Source of the DNA: Saururus chinensis
Taxonomy: Eukaryota > Streptophyta > Magnoliopsida > Piperales > Saururaceae
Length of the DNA stretch: 64,000 nt
Direction: 5' to 3'
NCBI GenBank assembly: GCA_035235625.1
Contig: CP141140.1
Span: 37,126,351-37,190,350 of the forward strand
Part shown: positions 48,150 through 63,344 of the stretch, piece by piece
How positions within the stretch are numbered: the first letter of the stretch is position 1
Layout of the letters: every line of letters begins with the position of its first letter
Program-made: the position numbers and the translations under genes
Notes under the pieces: generated by a model
Databases searched by the model: none
What the model was told of the DNA's origin: nothing
What the model saw: only the letters and a program-made list of their open reading frames with translations

Positions 48150-49411
48150 AGCGTATCATCTCCCACTTCCATGACTCTCCCATGGCTGGTCATGAGGGTG
48201 CACTCCGCACATATGCGGGTTAGTTAGAGCTTCCTGTGGCAGGGCATTCGCTGGGCTGTTACTGCATATGTGGTCGCTTGTGATGTTTGTCAGCAAGCTA
48301 AGTCCACCACGGCATCTCCCGCGGGTTTGCTTTAGCCATTGCCCATTCCGGATAAGGTATGGGAGGATGTTTTTATGGACTTTGTGGAGGCCTTGCCATT
48401 GATATAGGGTAAGTTGGTGATTATGGTGGTGGTGGACTAGTTGTCCAAGTACGCTCATTTTGTGCTCTGGGACACCCCTTCACCGCCAAGTCAGTGGCGG
48501 AACTCTATGCTCAGGAGGTGGCCAAATTACCCGGTATGCCTCGCACTATTGTATCTGATCGTGACCGAGTTTTCATCTCTCAATTTTGGCAGGAGTTCTT
48601 CACTTTATAGGGCACTTCTCTGCACATGAGCACCGCTATCACCCGCAGATGGATGATTAGACAGAGGTGGTGAATAGATGTTTAGAGTAGTACCTGCGCT
48701 ATTTCACTATGTCTCAGCCCCGCCGCTGGCTTCAGCTTCTTCTGTGGGCGGAGTGACCTTATAACACTGCTTACCACACTCGTGCCAGTTTCACTTCTTT
48801 TGAGGTGCTATATGAGAGGCCGCCCCCGACAGTGTTATCGTATGTTCCCCATCGATCGTCCGTGGCTGAGGTTGATTATATGCTCTAGACGTGGGACAAG
48901 GTTCTTCAGCAACTTAAGGAGAACTTGTCTTTGGCTCAAAACAGGATGAAGCAGATATATGATAGTCATCACACTGATCGGGAGTTCACAGTGGGTGACT
49001 TGGTTTATATCTCTGTTCTTCCATAGCACCAGGTCTTTCTTTCAGCCCAAGCACACCAAGCTTGCCCCCAGTTTCCATGGACCCTATGCTGTCGAGAAGC
49101 GTATTGGTCCGGTCGCTTACTGCCTGGCTCTACCGCTGGGTTCGATGGTCCACCCTATCTTTCATGTCTCCCGGTTGCGCCGTTGCATAGGTGACACGTC
49201 TTTGGCCACTGATGTTCCACCACCTCCCTTGATGGGCCCAGTTGTTTCTTCCTACCCGGTTCCTGCAGCGATGCTCGATAAGTGTCGTGTCCGCAGTTCC
49301 GGTCATATTATTACAGAGGTTTTGGTTTCTTGGCAGGGACAATCACTTGAGGATGCTACATGGCTGTCTAAGGATGAGTTTATGTCTCGATACCCATCTT
49401 GGTCGCCTTGA
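48150..49411 (+). pseudogene. Gypsy integrase with chromodomain
   Basis: HHCC-type region (GHEGALRTYAG, CDVCQQAKS in alternating frames), catalytic core DFVEALPLI...[29 protein letters not shown] and YHPQMD. The C-terminal GPYAVEKRIGPVAYCLALP, HPIFHVSRLRR and chromodomain EVLVSWQGQSLEDATWLSKD complete it. Many stops (TAG for CAG, TGG or CGG) and frame changes. The chromodomain, which targets such elements to marked chromatin, is itself open. Confidence 0.9.
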
Positions 49412-49441
49412 GGACAAGGCGTTTGTGGAAGCATGGTGGAG

Positions 49442-49758
49442 TGTTGTGCATGTGCACTTGATTCATCACTTATCTTTATTTCAGTACATTAGGCTAGTTT
49501 CCCTTATTTTATTGTGCGATTGGCATTTGTATTTAGTTATGAAACTGTGATAGGCATGCTAGTGGACCATCGGAATAGCTGGGCCCACTAGCGGCACAAC
49601 TCCTAATGTGGGAGGGCACGACTCCCCATAATGGGTCGTCTCCCTCCTTGGTTCGGCATGCTAATAAAATTCCATTTTACTTTTTTCCCTTTCTTCCTAC
49701 TTCTTTCCCTTTCCCTACGTAGAACTCCTATGTACCGATTGTGCCCACATCGGGCACA
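49442..49758 (+). repeat. 3' LTR
   Basis: 317 bp, TGTTGTGCATG...CGGGCACA, preceded by the purine-rich GTGGAAGCATGGTGGAG. Confidence 0.93.
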
Positions 49759-51465
49759 TCCGTATTGGCTTATATCACACATGATATATATTTTAAAAAA
49801 GTAATGACACATTATACACATATGTCCACATGTGATATGTATTAAAATTTAAATATATCGTATAAGTAAGATTTAATAAAGTATACACATTATAGTACAA
49901 CTAAGTAAAAAAATGGAATATATTATACTACATATCAAACAATATGTCAATTATTAGAGAATATGTTATGGTAATATTATTTACTATCTTTACATGTCAA
50001 ACAAATTATGATATATCTTTTCAAATTTTCTATGAAGACTACTCTTAGAATCTTTAGAAATTTGAATTTCACAATAATTTTCTAAATATTTTTTAGCATT
50101 GTATCATTTAGTCTCTTCTTTTCATAAAATTAGGGTAATTTATATTTATTTGAGATTCGTCCAAGATGACAAGAAATCAAGTTTCATGTTCTCACATACT
50201 AAAACTCGACTCAACCTGAGTCCTTATAAATTGTTTGGAGGTAAATGTTTTAAAAAGACATAATACACATATATTATATATGAGATATTTACTAAAATTT
50301 ATATTTATGTATAATAAAAATAAATGATATATATTCATATGTGATATCTCATATACACAAATGTAGTTAGCCATAAAGGCACTAATTTTTTCTTTTTGTT
50401 TTTTATAAGATGACACTTGAAGTAAGATGTGAATACAAAGATTTAAAAAATTTAGGTTATCAAATAATAAATATATTTTATACAACCAAAAGAAGGTTGG
50501 AATATGTAGAAAAGGTTGTGGTGCCACATATACATATAATATAATATGATCTTACAAAACTGCTAAAAAATAAATATAATACAAACATTTGAACACTTTA
50601 ATGGTATGAAAGGAGTACATATGTGCTAATAATAGTGACATGTTCATAGAAGACTACTAAAAGATGCATATATAGTTAAACATACAAACACAAGATATAG
50701 CATAACAACAAATAAAATTATTAGAAAAGAAAGATAATAAATAAGTAAATAATATTATTTATACTTTAGTTGTCAATTTACAAATTTATGAGCTTTTAGT
50801 AAATGATGGCAATTTTGTACAATATTTATCTATAAATACTCTATTTGTCCTACATTAATACCTCCACTTAGTTTTTAAAAATTAAGTAAAATTAATTCAT
50901 TTTAAAAAACTAAGTGGAGCTATTACTTTAAGACGGAGAGAGTATTTGATAATATTATTTTTTACCAAGAAATTAGTACATATTGGTATAATGAGGAAGA
51001 AATATTAATAAATTTTTTGCATTCACTTTCATTCATTAAAATATATGATTGGTATAAAGAAGTACAAATATTATTTAGAATAGTATGGGCCAAGCGTACA
51101 ATTTTATTGACAAAGTGATAAAATTATATTTTATAAAAAAGTATTTAAATAATGAGAACATCATAATTATTTGATGGAATGCTTAACACAAAAGTTGTTA
51201 TAGGTGAAGTGGTTAAGGAAATTATTCTTTTGGCAATATCACGGCCGAGCCAAATTCAAGTTAAGTTATGTGGTTACTGTATATTAATTCGAGCTAGAGC
51301 ACGAGTCAAGTTTTTGGTTTCCTTTTTGAGCCGAGCTCGAGCTCGAGCTCGAGCTAGATGAGCATCTTGATCGAGTTTGAGCCGAGCTTGTGCCAACACC
51401 CAAAACTATGAATTTGAGCCGAGTTAACCGAAAATTTGACTCAGCTCAGCTCATTAGCACCCCTA
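49759..51465. other. Right part of the hAT-like element
   Basis: Very AT-rich, with repeated ACATATGTGATAT-type motifs and an inverted pair TCCACTTAGTTTTTAAAAATTAAGTA / TTTTAAAAAACTAAGTGGAG (50870–50920). It ends with GAGCTCGA repeats. The open frame 50192–50527 (−) is AT-driven. No gene. Confidence 0.45.
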
Positions 51466-51557
51466 CACTTGACCACAGAGAATGACAGCTTTTCAAGGTC
51501 CTCCCTAGGGCCTCCTCCACTCTTGAAAGAATTAAGGTATTTCTTCATAGAGTCCAT
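51466..51557 (-). pseudogene. Unknown plant gene, 5' part with start codon
   Basis: Minus strand from ATG 51557: MDSMKKYLNSFKSGGGPRED, LEKLSFSVVK, then the hAT-like terminus. Composition and orientation match the 3' part at 43858–44160, so I infer one original gene split by 7.3 kb of nested transposons. Family not recognised; the exact join cannot be derived because the target duplication is unclear. Confidence 0.5.
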
Positions 51558-52865
51558 TGTAGAAGACTGGAGACTCTATTTCCACCATGCACAATATATA
51601 TGGAATATGGCCACCAACGCCTCTAATGGCCGATCAAGTCACTGACTTTCTTCCTCTTTAAAAGTAAATAAGAAGAAAAAAGAACTTTTCCAAAAAATTT
51701 CCCAAATAAAGTCAACATTCAGAGCAAAACTATGCAAATTGCCTATAATCAAACCGCTGAAAAGTGTTTCTTTGTTTCCCTGCTTCTTTGGAAAATGGTC
51801 TTGCCAACAAGTTTACAACTTCAAACGCACATCAATCAGAGATGGGCATGATAAACCTGCATGAAGATTGGCCATTGTTCCGATGCATGCTACGAAGTTC
51901 CCGTCTTCAAGGTGATCTCTTCTCCAAAAGTATATTGTAAGTGGTCCAAAAACACTCAAAAAACACAACAATTGAGTCTTTCCATGCAGTAAGTAATTTC
52001 ATGAAATCACAATTGAACACTCACTCCTTTTTTGCAAGAAAACCTTAACTAGAAATTTTAGACTCACTTAAAAAAAGAAGACAGCTCATCAAAACTTCCC
52101 TAAACAAACATTTTGACATAAAAATCAGTTCTAAAGCGTGAATGCACAAAAAATGAGAGATGTGTACTAGCAAACTCGCATGAAAATGCAACTGGGTGCC
52201 CAGTTCGATATTTTTTTAGAAATAAACCTCACATTCGGCCTACAAATTTAGGTAAGGAAAGATGAATTTATAGAATTAAACTTGGGCATGTGCATGTTGA
52301 CCACACACGTGCAAGAAATGGCCAAAATGCCCTTAGTGTATATGAAAAGTATGCAGACCATTGTAGAAGGAGACCATTCCCCATTTTCCCTCATTCGCTC
52401 TCACCCCTTCTTGCCTTGTCTCTCCCCTCCAGCAGACGACCTATCTAAGGCAGATGGCCCTCCCTCCCCCTCTTCCCTTGTAAACCCCAACCCAAAAAAC
52501 TGACCTGGACTAAGGGTTATTTGGAAAATAGAATCGGAGTGTATGAAATAAAAAGAAAAATTAAAACCGAGATCGACCAAGAGTGGCAGACTCTAAGTGT
52601 AAGAGTCATAATGTTTTTCTACGCACTATAGAGCTATAGCGTTCCATTGCGCGTATATGAGAACAAACCTAATTTTAAAACTAATTTGGATTGGGCCAAC
52701 GTTATTGTACTGTTGGTTGCCTATGTACATATAGATAACATCTACAACATTATTCCAATATGATCGGATCCGAACGTAGTTCTTCCTAACGGCTAATACA
52801 TGCACCAAGCATCACAAAATTATATGCGTTAAAATATACGTATATCCTTATATCCGAATAAATTT
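51558..52865. other. Intergenic region
   Basis: No recognisable gene. The proline/serine-rich open frame 52282–52503 (+) is unsupported. Confidence 0.35.
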
Positions 52866-53175
52866 TTCAGAGTCAGATGGAAATCTAATAAATCATCGAA
52901 GTGGAACGGAAGCTCATAAATAAGCGGAAATACATTTTTCACTATATTGTAGAAGTGAGCAGAACATTATTAAAATCATACATGTCACGCTATCACAGAG
53001 CGGTAGAAAAACATACAATAGAGCAAAACAGATCGTATCAGATTTCATTCGACCATAACATATCATATCAAATCAAATTGGAGCATATCAAATTAAACAC
53101 AATATTCCAGAACAAATCGGATCAGAGCATATCATATAAAATTGGATTAGAATATATCAAAATCCACCAAATCAT

Positions 53176-53209
53176 ATATCTTAATTAATATATATATTAA
53201 TTAAGATAT
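53176..53209. repeat. Perfect 34-bp AT palindrome
   Basis: Arms ATATCTTAATTAAT and ATTAATTAAGATAT around ATATAT. Confidence 0.85.
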
Positions 53210-53399
53210 GCATGCATATAAATTGAATTAAATTGAAAAGTACGGAAAGCTTTCTCCTCTTTTATTTCGAATGTCGCGGAGTTCGGAGTTGTTCTTTTCC
53301 TCAGGGTATCCCCCCTTTCAAGTCCGGACATGTCAGGCAGAACCTCATCTAACTCTGGAACATCTTTCTAATTAAGTCTGAAGGCGGCACACAAAATCT

Positions 53400-53750
53400 T
53401 CCCTACCCGGAGACACTTTTCTCTTTCCGTGCCCTTAGACTGTGGACATAACCTCACCTCAACCTAAGACACTTTTCTCTTTCCGTGCCCGTAGGCTATG
53501 GGCAAAACCTCCCCTACCCAGAGACACATTTTTCTTTCTGTGCCCGTAGGCCATGGACAGAACCTCCTCTTAACCTGGGACACTTTTCTCTTTCTGTGCA
53601 TGTAGGCTACGAATAGAACCTCCCCTACCCAGAGACACTTTTCTCTTTCCATGCCCGTAGGCTGCTGACAGAACCTCCTCTACTGGGACACTTTTCTCTC
53701 CTCATGGCTATAGGGCAACGGACATAGTCTCCTCTTGCCACGGGGCATTT
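53400..53750. repeat. ~57-bp tandem repeat, about six copies
   Basis: GACACTTTTCTCTTTCCGTG recurs near 53409, 53467, 53522, 53579, 53633 and 53688, each followed by CCCGTAGGCTATGG.CA.AAC and CTCCYCTACCC. Open frames at 53464–53825 (−) are products of this repeat. Confidence 0.85.
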
Positions 53751-54051
53751 CCCCCTTATAGATATGCTAAATTGAAGAATGAGAACTTCCATTGCGAAGA
53801 ACACGCTCGAATTAGCTAAGGACATTTTTTGAACAGAAGAAAACTCACTCTGAACGGTACATTTCCCGAGATCTTAACTTTCATTCCCGACCTCCATTTT
53901 CTCTCGTTCTTTGATTCATTAGGCTCATTACTTCAAGTTCTATTCATATACGGGGATTACATCCCTTAAAACCCCTTAAAGCTTAACATAAATTTACGTA
54001 ATTACCCCTAACCCATCGGTTTATGCATAATCAGAACACGGGGTGTTACAT

Positions 54052-54120
54052 TCTTCACCCTTAAATGAATTGCGTCCTCGCAATTCTCCCAAAAATACTT
54101 TTTCAAAACACAACAAAATT
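54052..54120 (-). pseudogene. Tail of a gypsy internal region
   Basis: About 60 bp adjoining the LTR, with the conserved CGAGGACG motif. Plastid-like sequence starts just beyond, so the chloroplast DNA joins here, inside or next to a gypsy element. Confidence 0.5.
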
Positions 54121-54124
54121 AGAA

Positions 54125-54769
54125 TAAAACCCAACCTTTGGTCAGATAGAAATTATGGTATTTTGGACCCAAATCACAATGTTATTTTCTTGTTCCGGAA
54201 TGGGCCTCTTCAATTCTTTTTTTTTAGGTTTATTCTCTACTCCGTGTAAGGATCCACCCGAATTCGATTCGCACATATAGGACAAATGATCCCCATACCA
54301 CTTCTTTTTGCTACAATTTTTTTTTTCAATTTCTTTTCGTGTCTTTCTTTTACAGAATATTCAATGTATTTATCATATTACTTGATTGATTGGCAAGTTT
54401 GAGATCACTTTTCTCATTAAATAGGAATCTTTTATGATACGAGTAGTAATCCTACACGGATTACTAATTTGATATTTTTTGAATGGAGCCTGTATCCTTT
54501 TTTTTTTATCAACCCAACCATAAATCTTTCTAATTGATAATAATCCCCAAAATCAACAAAAAAAAATGATCTAATTGCATTTCACGCTCCGAATTCTTGA
54601 TAGTTTAATCAATCTTTCATGGGCAAAACAGGGGATATCTCAATCGGGGGAGAGAATGGGGAAATCCCATATGACCCAATATGTCTAACAAGTCGCACTA
54701 TACGTCAACCCAAACCGCATCTTCCTCTCCAGGACTCCGAAAAGGCACTTTTGGAACACCAATAGGCAT
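54125..54769 (-). pseudogene. clpP: clpP exon 1 and part of intron 1
   Basis: Plastid Clp protease proteolytic subunit. Exon 1 is 54769–54699 (71 nt; MPIGVPKVPFRSPGEEDAVW then VDV) and ends at the group II intron start GTGCGAC (54698–54692). The intron continues to about 54125, where plastid sequence stops; exons 2 and 3, with the catalytic Ser and His, are missing. The neighbouring psbB on the opposite strand is the native arrangement. Confidence 0.9.
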
Positions 54770-55224
54770 TAAATTAAAGAAAGAGGGTTAAGTACTATAC
54801 TTCACTTTGATATGGAAACATAACAATCAATTTTCTTGTCTTCCCATTTATTTTATCATTTTCCTAATCGAATATTGTTGTTTATCATATTTTATCCATA
54901 GATTAGAAGGTTTCCATAGGAAGGCAGATTGGATAAAGGAAAAGTCTTATGAATGGATTGTTCGAATGATGAACAAGTCTCTTTGGATTGCATTCGCTCC
55001 AAAAAATGGGTCCAATCCCCCATTGCGTATTGGTACTTATCGGGTATAGAATAGATTCTGTTTTTCTTTGTTCCTACGAACAGAATTGTTCAATTATTAC
55101 CCACGGAACGGAATAAATATTAACCCTTGCTTCAAGGTAATCCAATGAAAAGGCAAGGTGCATAACATAGTCTTTTCCAATCCAATGCGATAAAGTCACA
55201 TAGTGTCTATTTTTTCTTTGATAA

Positions 55225-56716
<1,492 letters not shown>

Positions 56717-56899
56717 TACAACATTGCTCAGATATATGTATATTTTGCCTCTATATTTATTTTTTATTTTTGCTAATATAGAGTACCGGAGAAATCTTGA
56801 TTTTGATCATTGTTTCTCTTTGACTCTTATTTCTTTAGCTGGGAAATGATCCCAAATGCACAGGCACGGAAGCTATAATTGTAAACCACGATCGAATCT

Positions 56900-57007
56900 A
56901 TGGAAGCATTGGTTTATACATTCCTCTTAGTCTCGACTCTAGAGATCATTTTTTTCGCTATCTTTTTTTGAGAGCTGCCTAGGATTTCCACCAAAAAGAT
57001 GAAATGA
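56900..57007 (+). pseudogene. psbT: psbT (photosystem II T subunit), premature stop
   Basis: MEALVYTFLLVSTLEIIFFA IFF, then TGA at codon 24 (56969–56971) where CGA is normal; the remaining codons follow in frame to a TGA at 57005. Native neighbour of psbB, same strand. A single-helix PSII subunit in chloroplasts; dead here. Confidence 0.9.
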
Positions 57008-57052
57008 CTTTTGATTATCTCAATTGAAATTGAAATAATGAACCTCCCTATA

Positions 57053-57660
57053 CTAGGGTATTTCACTTGGAAAAGAAAATGTTCCATACTAACGGATTCG
57101 GGTCCATAACCATGGGTTCCAATGCACGAGATCTTGTAGCACTTACCAATGAGGCTCTATCAATTAGTATTACATAGAAGAAATCAATTATAGACACTAA
57201 TACAATTCGATCAGCTCTTCATAGACAAACTTGGGATTTGCGATCCCAGGAAAGATCGGTTCAGGATCATGGGATCCTTTTCTATCATATAGGAAGGGCT
57301 GTTGCACAAAATGTACTTCTAAGTGATTGCCCCATAGATCCTATATCTATCTATATGAAGAAGAAATCATGTAAGGAAGGGGATTCTTATTTGTACAAAT
57401 GGTACTTCGAGCTTGGAACGAGCATGAAGAAATTAACGATACTTCTTTATCTTTTGAGTTGTTCTGCCGGATCGGTCGCTCAAGATCTTTGGTCTCCACC
57501 TGGACCCGATGAAAGAAATTGGATCACTTCTTATGGATTCGTTGAGAATAATTCTGATCTAGTTCATGGCCTATTAGAAGTAGAAGGTGCTTTGGTGGGA
57601 TCCTCACAGACAGAAAAAGATTGCAGTCAGTTTGATAATGATCGAGTGACATTACTTCTT
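57053..57660 (+). pseudogene. ycf2: ycf2 fragment (AAA-ATPase C-terminal portion)
   Basis: Plastid Ycf2, a giant ATPase-like protein tied to protein import. Reads [41 protein letters not shown] (57175), then [15 protein letters not shown] ... [20 protein letters not shown] ... DRVTLLL. It breaks at TLLL; the native continuation (EPRN.LDM.QNG) is found inverted at about 58893. Joined on the left to sequence downstream of psbT, where psbN/psbH would normally follow. Confidence 0.9.
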
Positions 57661-58071
57661 TCTCGAACCGAGAGATCCATGAATCGGGATCCTGATGCAT
57701 ATAGATACAAATGGTCCAACGGGAGCAAGAATTTCCAGGAACATTTCGTTTCTGAACAGAAGCACCGTTTTCAAGTAGTGTTCGATCAATTACATATTAA
57801 TCAATATTCGATTGACTGGTTCGAGGTTATCGACAAACAAGATTTGTCTAAGTCACTTCGTTTCTTTTTGTCCAAGTCACTTCTCTTTTTGTCTAAGTCA
57901 CTTCCTTTTTTCTTTGTGAGTATCGGGAATATCCCCATTCATAAGTCCGAGATCCACATCTATGAATGGAAAGGTCCGAATGATCAACTCTGCAATCAGT
58001 TGTTAGAATCAATAGGTGTTCAAATCGTTCATTTGAATAAATTGAAACCCTTCTTATTGGATGATCATGAT
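57661..58071 (+). pseudogene. ycf2: ycf2 fragment (earlier portion of the gene)
   Basis: [88 protein letters not shown]. In intact Ycf2 this lies upstream of the block at 57053, so it is out of order. The frame happens to stay open across the junction, making a 314-codon chimeric open frame (57238–58182). About 40 bp of unassigned sequence (58072–58112) follows. Confidence 0.85.
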
Positions 58072-58112
58072 ACTACCCGACTTCTTGTATTTAAAGCGAT
58101 TCGTGTATTTAC

Positions 58113-58893
58113 TCCAATGTTTCATTTCATCTGGGAAAAACCATCTCTTTCTCAACAACGCCTTTGTCATTTGATCCAATAGCATTCCGTTAGATAGGAA
58201 CATATTTGATAAATACTGATAACTCTCGGATAGAGTATTAGAACGGAAAGATCCATTCGATAATGAACTATTGGTTCTAAGCCATCTCTGGCGATGAATC
58301 AACAATTTGAAGTGCTTTTCTTGCGTATTCTTGATGAACCAGCATTTATATATAGATGTAGGAGGATTTGTTTGGGAAGTAATAAGCCCCTTTGACATCT
58401 CTTCATCTGCAAAGAATTCTCGACGTGAAAAGACAGAGACAAAGGGCTGATCTTTGAATAGGAAAAAGAATGGATCTGCGGGGTCCCAAATGAATTGGCT
58501 TATTCGAAAAAAGCCTTGTTCTTTGGAAGATCTATCTTGTCTCTGGTACTGCATGGTTCCACTCTGCAAGAACTCCGAATCATTCTCTTGAAGCGCACCC
58601 TCTTTATGATAAAGGATCCGCTTGCCCCAAAATGACCTGGCCCACCCATAGGGAAATCCCAATTCATTGGGTCTTTCGATACAATCAAATAGATTGCCAC
58701 AAGGGCGCCATATTCTAGGAGCCCAAACTATGTGATTGAATAAATCCTCCTCTATCTGTTGTGGGTCAAGGGCTCCTTCTCCTTCCCCTTCTTCAAACTC
58801 CGATTCGTATTTTTCATATAGAAATCTCAGATCAACGATAGAACAATATCCATTTTGTATCATATCTAACAGATTCCTTGGTTCGAGATACAT
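58113..58893 (-). pseudogene. ycf2: ycf2 3'-terminal portion, copy 1 (inverted)
   Basis: Minus strand: [117 protein letters not shown]. It loses the last few residues after FPDEMK. Open throughout. Inverted relative to the block at 57053. Confidence 0.9.
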
Positions 58894-58950
58894 ATATGAT
58901 ATATTATATATGTATGGACATAATTCCTGCATATTAGGAACAAGAAAAAT

Positions 58951-59021
58951 GCGGATATGGTCGAATGGTAAAATTTCTCTTTGCCAAGGAGAAGATGCGG
59001 GTTCGATTCCCGCTATCCGCC
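58951..59021 (+). tRNA. trnG-GCC: Plastid-type tRNA-Gly(GCC), NUPT copy
   Basis: 71 nt, GCGGATATGGTCGAATGGTA ... TTGCCAA anticodon loop ... GGTTCGATTCC ... ATCCGCC. The acceptor stem GCGGATA/TATCCGC pairs perfectly. Native neighbour trnfM follows on the other strand. In the nucleus it is not expected to serve chloroplast translation. Confidence 0.93.
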
Positions 59022-59180
59022 CATTGTAATGTTATATGAGAAATAATTCGGTCTAGTTGCCCGCAATAGTGTAGTGGTTCTATCTTTCCTTTTTCCTACC
59101 ATCCAAAAAAAAAAGAATAATTAATTACTAATAAAAAGAGTTATACCGATAATGAAAAGAATTCTACCGAAAAAAAAATG

Positions 59181-59254
59181 TTGCGGAGACAGGATTTGAA
59201 CCCGTGACCTCAAGGTTATGAGCCTTGCGAGCTACCAAACTGCTCTACCCCGCG
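59181..59254 (-). tRNA. trnfM-CAU: Plastid-type initiator tRNA-fMet(CAU), NUPT copy
   Basis: Minus strand CGCGGGGTAGAGCAGTTTGG ... CTCATAA anticodon loop ... GGTTCAAATCC ... CTCCGCAA, 74 nt. The unpaired first base (C1·A72-type end) and CAU anticodon mark the bacterial-type initiator. Confidence 0.93.
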
Positions 59255-59417
59255 CAAAAGAACTGGGAACTAATGGACGAACAAGGATTGGACGTGCCCG
59301 CTCTACCGTATTCTATAGAAATATAATAGCCTATTTCTATAGAATGGTAAAGGGGCCCCTCTATGATCATTGATCATAGAGATCAATAGAAATATGAGGA
59401 AGTGGTTTTTTTATCCT

Positions 59418-59445
59418 TACCAACTTGATCTTGTTGCCGGGATTG
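59418..59445 (-). pseudogene. rps14: rps14 3' end (last codons)
   Basis: Minus strand GCAACAAGATCAAGTTGGTAA encodes ATRSSW and a stop, the C-terminus of plastid S14. In plastomes it follows trnfM on the same strand. The rest of the gene is missing; two bases appear lost just upstream (CCCGG directly before CAAC). Confidence 0.6.
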
Positions 59446-59727
59446 TAAACACGAAAAAGTAAGAACTCAACAGGGCCTTACTCCCCCATTCTAATTTTCC
59501 ATTAAATTAACATTAATTAGGGGGAGGCAAAAGCGAGTGGATCTGCTAATTCCTCATCCTCAAATTAGCCCCTCCTATACCTCTAGGGTATTGTCTCAAT
59601 GAAAAAGAATTCAATTAATTATAGGGGTGAAGTGTTGGTATAATGTGAAAAAGCGAGGGTTTAAGTAAAATACATGGTATGTCAATAAAATCATAAAATA
59701 AAATACATATTTTTCATATTTCTAAGA
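59446..59727. other. Plastid spacer downstream of atpH
   Basis: Noncoding plastid-like sequence; somewhere here lies the junction between the rps14 region and the atpF–atpH spacer. Confidence 0.5.
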
Positions 59728-60609
<882 letters not shown>

Positions 60610-60718
60610 TTCTACTTTTCCAGTCATTCTAGATACAATTTTCAAATATTGGATCTTCCATTATTTAAATCGTGTATCTCCTTCACTTGTAGTGATTTAT
60701 CATTCAATGAATGAATGA
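60610..60718 (+). pseudogene. cemA: cemA 3' end
   Basis: Encodes [35 protein letters not shown] and TGA (60716–60718), the C-terminus of the chloroplast envelope membrane protein. It lies directly upstream of petA, as in plastomes. Rest of gene absent. Confidence 0.8.
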
Positions 60719-60907
60719 AGAACTCATTTGATCCGCTGATATGAATCAAACCATAATGTTACTTTGTACATAAACAAACCGTTTTGAATCTGACTCACTT
60801 TATACTTCTATCCGTGTAGGGGATTCGATTCCCCCTATATTCTAGTACAATTATTCCAGTCCAATGACATAATCGTGGATAGGGAACTAGACTAGCTACC
60901 TCCCTAA

Positions 60908-62840
<1,933 letters not shown>

Positions 62841-62915
62841 TCATCAGGAACTCCCAAGCACACGAATTATCTATAAATCAAAATAGATAATAGAATGAAA
62901 GGCTTGTTATTCAAC

Positions 62916-62945
62916 AGTATAACATGCCCTCCATATCTATGTCAA
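62916..62945 (-). promoter_or_regulatory. psbA plastid (PEP) promoter
   Basis: Minus strand TTGACA (62945–62940), 18-bp spacer, TATACT (62921–62916): canonical sigma70-type psbA promoter. It is not expected to work in the nucleus. Confidence 0.85.
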
Positions 62946-63074
62946 CCAATATCAACACCATATTTATATCCATATGGATATATGCATTAGCATGCTTTGT
63001 GAATGAAATTCAATAAGTGAAAAAACAAAAAAAGAAATATATATTTCTTTTTTTTGTTTTTTTCCATATGTTAA

Positions 63075-63111
63075 TGGGTTGCCCGGGACTTGAACCCAGA
63101 ACTAGTCGGAT
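63075..63111 (-). pseudogene. trnK-UUU: trnK-UUU 3' exon
   Basis: Minus strand CCGACTAGTTCTGGGTTCAA plus GTCCCGGGCAACCCA, the second exon of the intron-containing plastid tRNA-Lys. Exon 1 is absent. Native order psbA–trnK–matK is kept. Confidence 0.85.
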
Positions 63112-63344
63112 GGAGTAGAAAAATTCCTTTCCTTGTTGCATATAGTAGAAAGGATCCCTCCTCAAACCGTGCTTGCATTTTTCATTGCACACGGCTTTCC
63201 CTATGTATACATCGAAAAATCAACGAATTCAACCACTACTACTACTGTATTGTATGAACATTTCAGAATGAAAATGAAAGAAATTTTTTTCTTCCCTCGT
63301 TATTTAATTTATGAATATTCCCATTAACGGGGTCTTATGACCAA

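Larger units (their letters stand above)
44518..49758 (+). mobile_element. Chromodomain Ty3/gypsy retrotransposon (Reina-like size), complete but dead
   Basis: 5.24-kb element with two 317-bp LTRs, gag, protease, RT, RNase H, integrase and a C-terminal chromodomain. A tRNA-like primer site candidate TGGTTTGGAGC follows the 5' LTR. Small size, short LTRs and chromodomain fit the Reina clade of chromoviruses. Numerous TAG/TGA codons in place of CAG, TGG and CGA and several frameshifts make it non-functional. No clean target-site duplication: GTATT precedes the left LTR and occurs 3 bp beyond the right LTR. Confidence 0.92.
44161..51465. mobile_element. hAT-like repeat element split by a Ty3/gypsy insertion
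   Basis: Left end ACCAGGTACTAATGAGCT.AGCC and right end GGCT-like ...AGCTCATTAGCACCCCTA are inverted copies (consensus TAGGGGTGCTAATGAGCTGAGC). This is a terminus common in plant non-autonomous hAT-like elements rich in GAGCTCGA motifs. Such motifs fill 44205–44360 (CGACTCGA) and 51290–51450 (GAGCTCGAGCTCGAGC). Without the gypsy element it would be about 2.1 kb. No transposase. I could not define an 8-bp target duplication. Confidence 0.6.
52866..54051 (-). repeat. LTR (or LTR part) of a Ty3/gypsy element with internal minisatellites
   Basis: On the minus strand TGTAACACCCCGTGTTCTGA begins at 54051, immediately after a polypurine-type stretch (TTAAGGGTGAAGAA) and a segment with GCGAGGACGCAATTC. 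This is the usual end of a gypsy internal region. The LTR body contains a ~57-bp tandem repeat (53400–53750) and ATATCAAATTR-rich repeats (53010–53165). Its far end is not obvious; 52866 is an estimate. Confidence 0.5.

Noticed and set aside
53464..53825. Repetitive secreted-like protein
   Set aside because: Frames arise from the 57-bp minisatellite.
57238..58182. 314-codon open frame as a novel protein
   Set aside because: It is two out-of-order ycf2 pieces plus filler and an antisense ycf2 tail that happen to share a frame.
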